DNA of 45,064 bases from Verrucomicrobiota bacterium (GTDB lineage Bacteria; Verrucomicrobiota; Verrucomicrobiia; Limisphaerales; UBA9464), in contig CANIZL010000052.1 in the NCBI GenBank assembly GCA_947471985.1, positions 1-45,064 on the forward strand, given 5' to 3'. This document shows positions 1 to 8,538 of the stretch, one piece after another; positions within the stretch are counted from its first letter, which is position 1; each line of letters opens with the position of its first letter. The position numbers and the translations under genes were made by a program. The notes beneath the pieces were generated by a model. The model was not told the origin of the DNA, searched no databases, and saw only the letters and a program-made list of their open reading frames with translations.

Positions 1-121
1 ACCAGACTCCCAAAGCGGCCCTGCCGGTTCTCAGCGGATGAAAATCCGGCGACGGGAGCGCTTGATCTGAAAAAACGGAGCCGGAGGTGGTCGGAAATCG
101 CCCGCCACGGACTCGCCGTAG

Positions 122-367
122 CTATTTGAACTCACGTTTTTAGGTTTAACCGTCCGCTGGGCTGGCCGCGAGAACACCCACATTATCCGCCCCGGTGGAC
201 AGGTTGAGTTCCTCGGGGCTGAGCTGCGGAAAGTGACCCGTCCAGACCGATGCGATGAACGCTCGTTCTACCTGAACGTTGCCATGAACGGTCTCGTGAA
301 AGAGGGTTGGGAGTTCGCCGGCATGACGACAGATGACATCGTCATGCGTCGTCCGCTGAACCGATGA
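122..367 (+). pseudogene. Start-less remnant of a small DUF4177-like protein
   Basis: An open frame runs from a TAG at 119-121 to a TGA at 365-367. The codons from about 145 onward have the GC-rich third positions typical of the neighbouring genes. The predicted C-terminus contains LNVAMNGLVKEGWEFAGM, which resembles the LN-x-L-x-KEGWE-hydrophobic pattern of small DUF4177-type proteins. No ATG, GTG or TTG start exists before the middle of the frame (first GTG at 233), so the gene looks 5'-truncated or frameshifted. A second frame (1-129, ending TGA 127-129) runs off the left edge of the window and could be the broken upstream half. The function of DUF4177 proteins is unknown. The family assignment is by pattern recognition only. 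Confidence 0.4.
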
Positions 368-412
368 CTCCAATTGCGCGACCGTGATGCGCGCTCCGAG
401 CCTGATCGCCCC

Positions 413-2026
413 CTATTTCCCGGCCGTTCCCAGCAAGGCAAAAAACTCCGTCGCGGTCACGACCCGTGTGCCGGCGGGTAGACGTTCCACCGTTCGCGCA
501 ATGGCTCCCATCGGTCCGCCGGAATCCCGGAAGGACCAGGCATGGACATTGATCAGGGCAAAACTCTCCCCGTCCCGTGCCACGCCCGCCGGTAGACGTT
601 CGATCGCCGCCGCAACGCCCTCCGGCAGCCAGTCCGGGCGCAGCGTGCCATCCGCGCGTTTTTGTTCCCACAGCAGGTGCCGGTAGCTGATGATCGGCTT
701 GCCCGCCGACCACCTAACCGCCCCGCGCCATTTGTGATACGGCGCGTAGTCCTTGTAGAGTACACCGCGGACGCCGGGCACGGCCGCCACGACGTCGGCT
801 GCTTCCATGCCGCCACCGGAGTTGAGTACGGTCGTCAGCTCCAACTGCGCCTCCGCCATCGCCCGCGCACCGCCCCGGGCCACGGCCCCGGCGTCCGGTG
901 ATCGCGAGGGAAACCAATATCCGTCCCCGCTTGGTCCCGCGATGAAATCATCCTGATCGGAAGCCGTCCGGAAAAGCCGGGCACAGACGCGCGGCGCCAA
1001 TTGCGCCAGGGCCGGCGCCAATTCCCACGTCACCGCGAACCGTCCGCGCTGCGGGCTGGCCCAGAATCCGGGGGAATCGACAAATCCGTTGAGCAACCAC
1101 TGCACGTTGTCGCCGTCGGTCACCACGAAAGCCACCACCCGTTCCCCGGCCTGCAGCGGCGTCGGCGCGGGACGACGCGGCCGCGGGGGAATCGCCGCCG
1201 GCAGCCGGGCGAGGGCCGACAGATTCAACGCCCAATCAGAGGGGATCACCACGCCACCACCCGCCGATACCTCACTCACAAATTCGTGTTCGTCCCGGCC
1301 CCAGCCAAACACCCGTGTCCCCAGGCCGAGTTCCCGCACCACGCGGGTGCGTTCGGCCGGCGTCACGTCAAAACAGGTGAAGGCTCCCCGGGCGACCGCC
1401 AGATCTCGCAGGTGCAACGGCTTGCTCCAAGGCTGATGCACCAGCACGCCGGCCGTGAAATCACCCCGGAATTGCGTCCACGCGGCCATCTCTGACAGCC
1501 CGCGCACATCCAGCAACTCCCGCCATCCTTGCGCGATCAAGTTGGGTCGCAGCGAGACATCCGCCACCACCGCGCGGCGTGGCCCCGCCAGGGACGTCGC
1601 GACGTTGAGGCTGGCATTGGTGACCGAGCACGTGATGAACCCCTGCACGCGATCCCGGGAGAGCTCCAATGCCGACCACACCGTGAGATTCGTGCGGCAC
1701 GTCATCCCTTCGGCGCGCACTTCCTCGAGCACCCACGTGCTCGCACCGACCCCGCGGAGCCAAAGCGTCGCATTCGTGCGGTTCAGTTGCCCCTGCAACG
1801 ACGCCAACAGCGCCTGTTCCGCCGGTGGCAGCCCCCGGGGATCGATCACCCAGAGTTCCGCGGCCGGGAGGACGAAGCCCAGGCCCCAAATCAGGAACGC
1901 GGCAACGAGGCGTCGCCCACCACCCGCCCACAGCCATCGCCACGTGTCATCGTGCCCCTGCGCCGCCCGCATTCGGATACCAACCATCCGACGAGCGTGC
2001 CACAAACAACGCGGCAGCCGCAGCAT
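413..2026 (-). CDS. Exported GxGYxYP-family protein (putative glycoside hydrolase-like)
   Basis: This 537-residue protein has a basic N-terminus and a hydrophobic segment at about residues 40-56 (RRLVAAFLIWGLGFVLPAA), consistent with a signal peptide or anchor. The body carries TDGDNVQW near residue 303 and SGDGYWFPS near residue 366. The second is a clear version of the GxGYxYP signature that names a family of bacterial extracellular proteins suspected of acting on polysaccharides. No catalytic mechanism is established for that family, so no substrate is claimed. Alternative starts exist at Met14 (1987) and Met19. The gene is the last of a leftward cluster 54 bases after ltaE, and it converges on the truncated frame at 122-367. 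Confidence 0.85.
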   Translation of the reverse strand: MLRLPRCLWHARRMVGIRMRAAQGHDDTWRWLWAGGGRRLVAAFLIWGLGFVLPAAELWVIDPRGLPPAEQALLASLQGQLNRTNATLWLRGVGASTWVLEEVRAEGMTCRTNLTVWSALELSRDRVQGFITCSVTNASLNVATSLAGPRRAVVADVSLRPNLIAQGWRELLDVRGLSEMAAWTQFRGDFTAGVLVHQPWSKPLHLRDLAVARGAFTCFDVTPAERTRVVRELGLGTRVFGWGRDEHEFVSEVSAGGGVVIPSDWALNLSALARLPAAIPPRPRRPAPTPLQAGERVVAFVVTDGDNVQWLLNGFVDSPGFWASPQRGRFAVTWELAPALAQLAPRVCARLFRTASDQDDFIAGPSGDGYWFPSRSPDAGAVARGGARAMAEAQLELTTVLNSGGGMEAADVVAAVPGVRGVLYKDYAPYHKWRGAVRWSAGKPIISYRHLLWEQKRADGTLRPDWLPEGVAAAIERLPAGVARDGESFALINVHAWSFRDSGGPMGAIARTVERLPAGTRVVTATEFFALLGTAGK

Positions 2027-2080
2027 TTATACAATCGAACCACCGACACGGCTGTGCCCCCCGCTAGGCACGGGAAAACC

Positions 2081-3109
2081 TCAACCCGCTGCCAGCAAAT
2101 CGGCGGCAAACTCGCGAACATCCTCTTCGCGGGTATCCCAGGAGCACATCAGGCGACAGCCGCCTTCGCCGATAAAGTTGTAAAACAACCAGCCCTTGTC
2201 CCAGAGGCGTTGAATGACGGGTTTCGGCAGGTCCACGAACACGCTGTTCGCCTCGCGGGGGAAGAGCACCTTCACCCCGGGTTGTCCGGCGATCAGATCA
2301 TGCAGGAGCCCCGCCATCGCATTGGCATGCCCCGCGTGTTTCAACCAAACGCCGTCGCGCAACATGCCCACCCACGGCGCCGACATGAAGCGCATCTTCG
2401 AGCACAGCTGGCCCGCCTGCTTGGCGCGATACGCAAATTCCTCGGCCAGTTCCAGGTTGAAAAACACCACCGTCTCCCCCACGTGGATCCCGTTCTTCGT
2501 GCCGCCAAACGAAAGGACATCCACACCCGCCTGCCAAGTGACCTCCCGCGGCGCCACGCCCAGGGCCGCCACCGCATTGGCAAACCGGGCGCCGTCCATG
2601 TGGTACCGCAGCCCCAGCTTCTTGGCCACCGAACCGATCGCCCGCAGCTCGCCCGGGGTGTACAGCGTCCCCACCTCCGTGCACTGGGTCACGGTGACCA
2701 CCCGGGGCTTGGGGTAATGGATATCCGTGCGCCGGTGCACCGCCTCTTCAATGCCCGCCGGGGTCAGCTTTCCATTCGCTCCAGGCAGCAGGATCAGCTT
2801 CGTGCCGTTGCTGAAGAACTCGGGCGCGCCGCACTCGTCCTTCTCCACGTGCGCCACCTCGTGACAGAGGGCGCTGTGATAACTCTGACAACAGGCCGCC
2901 AGGGACAACGAATTGGCCGCCGTGCCATTGAAAACGAAAAAGACCTCGCACGGGGTCTCAAACACCTCGCGCACCAGATCCGCCGCCCGCTGCGTCCAGC
3001 GATCATTGCCATACGCGGGCTCATGATCCGTGTTCGCCTCAGCCAGTGCGGCCCAGGCTTCCGGCGTAATTCCGGCGTAATTATCCGACGCAAAATGACG
3101 ACGCTTCAT
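2081..3109 (-). CDS. ltaE: Low-specificity L-threonine aldolase
   Basis: The 342-residue product matches the PLP-dependent beta-eliminating lyase/threonine aldolase fold. It starts with a SDNYAG motif, has NGTAAN at 61-66 for the cofactor phosphate, MDGARF around 171 with the PLP-pairing Asp, and SFGGTKNG around 200-207 with Lys205 as the predicted Schiff-base lysine. The enzyme cleaves L-threonine or L-allo-threonine to glycine and acetaldehyde in the cytoplasm. The length is normal for the family. It lies 59 bases downstream of folA on the same strand, so the two are probably co-transcribed. Glycine production and folate reduction are metabolically adjacent. No Shine-Dalgarno sequence precedes the ATG. 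Confidence 0.93.
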   Translation of the reverse strand: MKRRHFASDNYAGITPEAWAALAEANTDHEPAYGNDRWTQRAADLVREVFETPCEVFFVFNGTAANSLSLAACCQSYHSALCHEVAHVEKDECGAPEFFSNGTKLILLPGANGKLTPAGIEEAVHRRTDIHYPKPRVVTVTQCTEVGTLYTPGELRAIGSVAKKLGLRYHMDGARFANAVAALGVAPREVTWQAGVDVLSFGGTKNGIHVGETVVFFNLELAEEFAYRAKQAGQLCSKMRFMSAPWVGMLRDGVWLKHAGHANAMAGLLHDLIAGQPGVKVLFPREANSVFVDLPKPVIQRLWDKGWLFYNFIGEGGCRLMCSWDTREEDVREFAADLLAAG

Positions 3110-3168
3110 CGGCGGGGACTTTAAGAAGGCGGGGAGCGATGGGGGAAACGAAATTCAACCGCCCCCCG

Positions 3169-3651
3169 TCACGCCAACAGGCAGTTCCGGTGGTGAAAAT
3201 GCCGCACCACAAACTCGGGCTGCTCCAGCAGCACTGCCACCTCGACAAATTGCTCTTCAAACGGAGGAAAAAACGCATCCCCAGCCGGCCGGCCGTGCAC
3301 ACACGTCAGGAACAACTCGCGACAGCGCGGCAGCAGTTCCCGATAGATCTCAGCCCCGCCGGCGATCCACACGGGCTTCGCCAATTCCGCCGCCAATTGT
3401 TCCAGTTGGGCGACGTCCCGGACCGTGCGAACTCCCGGATGGACAAAGCCCGTCCGACTCAAAACGACGGTTTCGCGGCCCGGCAACGGCCGGCCAATCG
3501 ATTCGAACGTCTTCCGGCCCATCACCAAAACCCCACCCATCGTCGTCCGCTTGAACCACGCAAAATCCGCCGGCAGATGCCAGGGAATGCGATTCCCGGC
3601 ACCGATCACCCGGTTTTCCGCCATCGCCGCGATGGCTTTCCAGTTCGTCAT
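3169..3651 (-). CDS. folA: Dihydrofolate reductase
   Basis: The 160-residue protein begins MTNWKAIAAMAENRVIG and carries the folate-site motif WHLPADFAWFK with catalytic Asp29, followed by the NADPH-binding MGRKTFESIGRPLPGR segment around 44-59 and IAGGAEIY further on. It reduces dihydrofolate to tetrahydrofolate with NADPH. The frame is open for 31 more codons upstream, but the ATG at 3651 gives the normal DHFR N-terminus and was chosen. The gene is divergent from the E2 gene at 3808, with about 156 bases between the starts, and it leads the leftward cluster folA-ltaE-GxGYxYP. Confidence 0.95.
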   Translation of the reverse strand: MTNWKAIAAMAENRVIGAGNRIPWHLPADFAWFKRTTMGGVLVMGRKTFESIGRPLPGRETVVLSRTGFVHPGVRTVRDVAQLEQLAAELAKPVWIAGGAEIYRELLPRCRELFLTCVHGRPAGDAFFPPFEEQFVEVAVLLEQPEFVVRHFHHRNCLLA

Positions 3652-3807
3652 GGCGGTCAGCTTGGCATTCCGGGCGGCGAAAACAGGACTTTTCCGGCAA
3701 TTAAACCGCCTCCAACCGGCCCGGACAGCCCGCAAAATTCCCACTCACCGATTCAAAAAAAATCCATTTTCCCCGATAGACACTCTCCACCACGCTGGGC
3801 CGGTCCT

Positions 3808-5085
3808 ATGGATGTACGTTTTCCAAAGATTGGTGAGGGCGCTGACAGCGGTAAGGTCGTTGCTGTGCTCGTGAAGGTGGGTGATACGATCGCCGCCGGT
3901 CAGAGCATTATTGAGCTCGAAGCAGGGAAGGCCATCGCGCCCATCCCCGCTTCGGCGGGCGGCAAGATCACCGCCCTGCTCGTGAAAGAAGGTGACACGA
4001 TCAATGTCGGCGCAGTGATCCTGACCGTCGAAGGCGGCGAAGCCGCGGCGTCCAGCCCCACCAGCTCCCCTGCCAAGTCGGCCGCACCGAAAGCGGCCCG
4101 GCGTCCGGTGGTCGAGGACGATGATGATGATGCGGCGGTCGAAGACGACGGGGCCGACGACGGTCCGACTCCGGCCGCGAGCCCATATGTCCGCAAGGTG
4201 GCCCGCGATCTCGGTATCAAGCTGTCGCGCGTCCGGGGTTCCGGTTCGGGTGGCCGCGTGCAGGTCGAGGATCTCGGTCGGTACATCGCCAAACTGGAGC
4301 ACAAAGTCGCCAAGGCCGGTCGTTACGCGGCGGAACCCCAGGGGTTGCAGTTCCCGCTCGTGGGCACCGACTTCTCCGTGTTCGGCCCGGTAACCAGCGA
4401 GCCGCTGTCCCCGCTCCGGAAGATCATTTCCAGCCGGATGGTGGAAAACTCCGTCACGCTCGCCCACGTTTCGCAGTTCGATGAGGCTGACGTCTCGGTC
4501 ATCGAAGCTCTCCGCGCCAAGTACAAAGGCGCGTACGAAAAGGCGGGCGCCAAGCTCTCCCCCACCCCGTTCCTCATCCAGGCGCTGGTCGCCACGCTCA
4601 AGCTGCATCCGAAGTTCAATGCCAGCCTGAACGAGGTCGCCGAAACCCTCGTGCTCAAGCACTACTATAACATCGGCATCGCCGTGGACACGGATGCCGG
4701 TTTGCTGGTACCGGTGCTCAAGGATGCGGATAAGAAGTCGTTGCTGGATCTGGCCAAGGAACTCGCGGGCATCGCCGAAAAGGCGCGCGACCGCAAGCTG
4801 GCCGCGGACGCCATGACCGGCGGTACCTTCACCATTTCCAATCAGGGCGCCATCGGTGGATCGCATTTCACGCCCATCGTCAACAAACCCGAAGTGGCCA
4901 TTCTCGGCCTCGGCAAAACGGCGAAGAAGGCGTTGGTCGTGGGTGACAAGCTCGAGATTCGCCCGCTGCTGCCCATCACGGTCAGCTACGATCACCGCGT
5001 CATCGACGGCGGCAGCGCCGCACGCTTCGTGGTGGATCTGGTCCGGGCCATTCAGGAATTTCCGGAAGCCGCCGTCAAACTCTGA
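3808..5085 (+). CDS. Dihydrolipoamide acyltransferase (E2) of a 2-oxoacid dehydrogenase complex
   Basis: The 425-residue protein has the classic E2 layout. A lipoyl domain occupies about 1-78, with the predicted lipoylated Lys41 in the motif EAGKA (ETDKA in most homologues). An Ala/Pro linker contains a very acidic patch at 103-118. A peripheral subunit-binding domain spans about 125-162, and the acyltransferase domain about 195-425 ends with YDHRVIDGG, giving His396 and Asp400. Pyruvate dehydrogenase E2 (aceF/pdhC) is the most likely identity, but branched-chain or other 2-oxoacid E2 enzymes share this pattern. No E1 or E3 gene is nearby. The ATG at 3808 starts exactly at the lipoyl domain; the open frame upstream is antisense to folA. 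An intrinsic terminator follows. Confidence 0.92.
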   Translation: MDVRFPKIGEGADSGKVVAVLVKVGDTIAAGQSIIELEAGKAIAPIPASAGGKITALLVKEGDTINVGAVILTVEGGEAAASSPTSSPAKSAAPKAARRPVVEDDDDDAAVEDDGADDGPTPAASPYVRKVARDLGIKLSRVRGSGSGGRVQVEDLGRYIAKLEHKVAKAGRYAAEPQGLQFPLVGTDFSVFGPVTSEPLSPLRKIISSRMVENSVTLAHVSQFDEADVSVIEALRAKYKGAYEKAGAKLSPTPFLIQALVATLKLHPKFNASLNEVAETLVLKHYYNIGIAVDTDAGLLVPVLKDADKKSLLDLAKELAGIAEKARDRKLAADAMTGGTFTISNQGAIGGSHFTPIVNKPEVAILGLGKTAKKALVVGDKLEIRPLLPITVSYDHRVIDGGSAARFVVDLVRAIQEFPEAAVKL

Positions 5086-5109
5086 CAGAAGCCGTCATAT
5101 ATGACCAAA

Positions 5110-5140
5110 GGCCCGGGGTGAACCCGGGCCTTTTCTTTTT
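5110..5140 (+). terminator. Intrinsic terminator of the E2 gene
   Basis: A perfect 8-bp stem GGCCCGGG (5110-5117) and CCCGGGCC (5123-5130) encloses the loop GTGAA and is followed directly by TTTTCTTTTT (5131-5140). It sits 24 bases after the E2 stop codon. It also lies beyond the mutS stop on the other strand, but only a short T-run follows in that direction. Confidence 0.92.
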
Positions 5141-5196
5141 ATCGCCCGCCCTTCGACGCCAACGGCGAGGGCGATGCCCACGGCGGGCGACGGCGC

Positions 5197-7884
5197 CTAT
5201 TGCGGCGAAAACAGATCCAACTGCGGTGGCGGCGGCAGTGATTTCAGGGACTCCCGATCCCGACGTCGTACCGTTTTGGGCCGCGCCGGTTTTTCTTCCG
5301 GAGCCGCGGCGGCATCGGCGGCGCCATCGCCTCCGAGGACGTGTTGGAGATTCAATTCCGCCTCCTCCAGGATGCGCAGGATTTCCTTCGCCCGCTCAAT
5401 CACCGGTCGCGGCACGCCGGCCAACCGCGCCACCTGGATGCCGTGACTCTTATCGGTCGCTCCCGGCAACACTTTGCGCAGGAAGATGAGTTGCTCCTGG
5501 TATTCACGGACCGCCACGTGGTAGTTGCGCACACGGGGCAACGCCGCGCGATGACCGACCGGATCGGAAGTTCCTTCCGCCACTCCCCCACCGACGCCCA
5601 GTCCTTCACCGGTTGGCGTGGAGCCCAATTCCGTCAGCTCATGATAATGCGTGGCGAAAAGCGTCTTGGCCCCCACCTGATGGTGCAGGTGCTCCACAAT
5701 GCTCCAGGCCAGACTGAGGCCGTCGAAGGTGCTCGTGCCCCGGCCAATCTCGTCCAGAATCACCAGGCTGCGTCGCGTGGCATTGTTCAGGATGTTGGCC
5801 GTCTCGCTCATCTCCACCATGAACGTGCTCTGCCCCCGCGCCAGATCGTCGCTGGCCCCAATCCGCGTGAAGATGCGATCAATCAGATCGATCCGTGCCA
5901 GCGCCGCCGGCACAAACGATCCGGTGTGCGCCAGCAAGCCCAGCAACGCCACTTGACGGATGTAGGTGCTCTTGCCCGCCATGTTGGGCCCGGTGATCAG
6001 CGCAATCTGTTCCGTGGCTGGATTCAACCGGGTGTCATTAGGCACGAAGCGCTCTTCGATCAGCGCCTGCTCCAGCACCGGGTGGCGACCGTCCCGCACC
6101 GCAAAGACGCCTTCATCGCCGACTTCCGGACGCATCCAGGAATGCAGGCGGGCGGTCTCGGCAAAGCCCACCAGGACATCCAACTGCGCCAGCGCTGCCG
6201 CCGTCTGCTGGATCGAGCGGAGATCCGCCAGCACCTCTTCGCGGACCTTGAGGAACAAATCGTACTCCAGCTTCGTCGCCCGCTCCTCGGCACCAAGGAT
6301 CTTGGACTCCATCGCCTTTAATTCCTGGGTAATGAAGCGCTCGCCGTTCGCCACGGTCTGCTTGCGGACATAGTCGCCGGGGACCTTGGCCAGATTCGCC
6401 TTGGTGACTTCGATGAAATATCCGAAGACGGAATTGAACCCGACCTTCAGCGACGGAATGCCGGTGCGGACAATTTCGTCCTGCTGCAGCTTGGCCAGCC
6501 AATCCTTCCCGCCGCGACTGGCGTTGCGCAATTCATCCAGCTCCGGACTGAATCCATCCCGGATGAGCCCGCCCTCCTTGAGCGCGAGCGGCGGTTCGTC
6601 GGTGATCGCCCGCTCCAGCAATTCAATGAGCGCCGGGAGTTCCGTAATCTCGGCCAGCAACGTCGCCAGCAGCGAAGTCCCGGATTCCCCCGCGTCCGGC
6701 GTCACGTCCCGCAGGGTCGCCCGCAAGGCCGGCAATTGTTGCAGCGCCAAACGAAGCCCCAGCAGATCCCGGGCATTGCCGGAACCCAGACTGAGCCGAC
6801 TCAGCATCCGCTCCAGATCCTTCACCTCCACCAAGCGCGCCCGGAAGGCCTGCAGGGCCGCAGTCTGGGTGAGCCAGACGGACACGGCATCCTGTCGCCG
6901 CTGGATCGGCTCCACGGCCGCCAGCGGTTGCGTCAACCAATCGCGCAGCCGCCGGGCGCCCATGGGCGTCACGGTCCGATTCAAGGCGCCGAATAACGTG
7001 GTGTTGCGCGGAGAATCGCGATGCAGCGGTTCCAGGATTTCCAGATTGCGCAGCGAAATGCCGTCGAGAATCAGGTAATCCGCGACTTGATAGCAACTGA
7101 GCCGCGTGAGATGCCCGACATCACGCCGCAGTTGCTGCGTCAAATAATGCAACACGGCGCCCGCCGCGCCGATCGCCGCCGATCGCCCCTTCAACCCAAA
7201 GCCATCCAGGGACGCGACCTTGAAATGTTCGCGCAAGGTGAAGACGGCCGTCTCCGGTTGAAACGTCCAATCCTCGTAGGTCACCAATTGTGCCCCGGAA
7301 GCGGAGTGCCGGGGACCCGATTCATGCTGCCGACCCAACAATTCGGTGAGGGAGATCGCCTCGGCCGGCACCAGCAACTCCGCCGGCCGCAACCGGTCGA
7401 GTTCCGCCAGGAGTGTCTTGCCCGCGTCGAGCTCAGTAACTCGAAAATCCCCCGTCGTGAGATCCACCAAGGCGAGACCGAAGGTACTGCCCACCGCACA
7501 GACCGCCGCCAGGAAGTTGTTCCGCTCCGCCTGCAGCAGCCGGTCATCAAAGTGCGTGCCCGGCGAGAGGATGGAGGTCACCTCGCGTTGCACGAGTTTG
7601 CCGGGCTTGGCGTCCTCGGTCTGATCACACACCGCCACCTTGCACCCATTCTTCAGCAACCGGGTGAGGTAATTGTTCGCCGCATGATACGGCAGCCCGC
7701 ACATCGGCACGCCGTTGCGCGCGGTCAGCGTCAGATTCAACAGCGCCGACGCCTGAGTCGCGTCCTCGAAAAACAGCTCGTAGAAATCCCCCAGCCGGAA
7801 CAACAGCAACGTGCCCTTCGGCAGACCGCCCTTGATGCGGCGATACTGCGCCATCATCGGAGTCAGCTGGGGCTCGGCAGACAT
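5197..7884 (-). CDS. mutS: DNA mismatch repair protein MutS
   Basis: The 895-residue protein carries the mismatch-recognition motif in FRLGDFYELFF near residue 30, with the Phe-x-Glu wedge. It has the Walker A GPNMAGKST at about 632, a Walker B/signature segment LVILDEIGRGTSTFDG near 705, and ATHYHELTEL near 745. MutS binds mismatches as a dimer and recruits MutL. The ATG at 7884 (MSAEPQLTPMM) is preferred over an in-frame TTG 36 bases upstream. An oddity is about 29 extra residues between HELTEL and the conserved PRVRNYHV (bases 5539-5625), rich in Gly and Glu (GEGLGVGGGVAEG), where homologues have only a few residues. The C-terminus is a Pro/Ala-rich tail ending in a QLDLF-like motif, a possible sliding-clamp contact. 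It lies 88 bases downstream of ndk. Confidence 0.97.
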   Translation of the reverse strand: MSAEPQLTPMMAQYRRIKGGLPKGTLLLFRLGDFYELFFEDATQASALLNLTLTARNGVPMCGLPYHAANNYLTRLLKNGCKVAVCDQTEDAKPGKLVQREVTSILSPGTHFDDRLLQAERNNFLAAVCAVGSTFGLALVDLTTGDFRVTELDAGKTLLAELDRLRPAELLVPAEAISLTELLGRQHESGPRHSASGAQLVTYEDWTFQPETAVFTLREHFKVASLDGFGLKGRSAAIGAAGAVLHYLTQQLRRDVGHLTRLSCYQVADYLILDGISLRNLEILEPLHRDSPRNTTLFGALNRTVTPMGARRLRDWLTQPLAAVEPIQRRQDAVSVWLTQTAALQAFRARLVEVKDLERMLSRLSLGSGNARDLLGLRLALQQLPALRATLRDVTPDAGESGTSLLATLLAEITELPALIELLERAITDEPPLALKEGGLIRDGFSPELDELRNASRGGKDWLAKLQQDEIVRTGIPSLKVGFNSVFGYFIEVTKANLAKVPGDYVRKQTVANGERFITQELKAMESKILGAEERATKLEYDLFLKVREEVLADLRSIQQTAAALAQLDVLVGFAETARLHSWMRPEVGDEGVFAVRDGRHPVLEQALIEERFVPNDTRLNPATEQIALITGPNMAGKSTYIRQVALLGLLAHTGSFVPAALARIDLIDRIFTRIGASDDLARGQSTFMVEMSETANILNNATRRSLVILDEIGRGTSTFDGLSLAWSIVEHLHHQVGAKTLFATHYHELTELGSTPTGEGLGVGGGVAEGTSDPVGHRAALPRVRNYHVAVREYQEQLIFLRKVLPGATDKSHGIQVARLAGVPRPVIERAKEILRILEEAELNLQHVLGGDGAADAAAAPEEKPARPKTVRRRDRESLKSLPPPPQLDLFSPQ

Positions 7885-7972
7885 GAAGTGGGATCCGGTC
7901 GAGGAATTGAAATGAACCAAAGGGCCCCGGCAGCGGGAGGCTCCTCAGCCGCCCACCACCCGGTACGGCAAC

Positions 7973-8389
7973 TCAGGCGAAGATCTCGCCCGATTGGAAG
8001 AAGCGCTTCACTTCGAGCTCTGCGTTTTCCACGGAATCGGAGGCATGCGCGATGTTGCGCATGTTGTCGGTGCCGAGGTCGCCCCGGATCGTCCCCTTGG
8101 CCGCCTTGCGCGAATCCGTCGGTCCCAGCAAATCACGCACCCGCGCCACCGCGCCGTCCCCTTCCAGGATGGCGCCGACCACCGGGCGGCTCATCATGAA
8201 AGTCTCAATCTCCGGATAAAACGGGCGATCCTTGATGTGGGCGTAGTGCTCCGCGAGGACCGCCGGCGCCAACCGCAGGGTCTTGAGCGCGATCAGGCGC
8301 AGCCCGGCCCGCTCGAACCGGCCCAGCACTTCACCGACCAGGTTTTTCTCCACGCAGTCCGGCTTACAAAGAATCAACGTACGTTCCAT
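7973..8389 (-). CDS. ndk: Nucleoside diphosphate kinase
   Basis: The 138-residue product begins MERTLILCKPDCVEK and contains NIAHASDS with the phosphorylated His115, as well as the RPVVGAILEG segment. It transfers the gamma phosphate from ATP to nucleoside diphosphates through a phosphohistidine intermediate. The length is normal. The ATG at 8389 gives the family N-terminus; the frame upstream of it is non-homologous. It probably shares a transcript with mutS downstream. The 149 bases between this start and bioB form a divergent promoter region. Confidence 0.96.
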   Translation of the reverse strand: MERTLILCKPDCVEKNLVGEVLGRFERAGLRLIALKTLRLAPAVLAEHYAHIKDRPFYPEIETFMMSRPVVGAILEGDGAVARVRDLLGPTDSRKAAKGTIRGDLGTDNMRNIAHASDSVENAELEVKRFFQSGEIFA

Positions 8390-8538
8390 GAGGCCGCCGA
8401 CCCTAGCCGGAGTCCGCCACAAGCCAAGGATGGGAATGCCGGAACCCGCTCCCGTCAACCGCACCCCCAACTTCGTTTTACAAGCCAAGCCCCGATCCGC
8501 GATGGTTTCGCCCGCCGCAGTCTGACTGCGGCAAAGGC

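Noticed and set aside
3745-4995. 416-residue leftward open frame opposite the E2 gene
   Set aside because: It is antisense to the lipoyl and acyltransferase domains; its composition is that of a complement frame.
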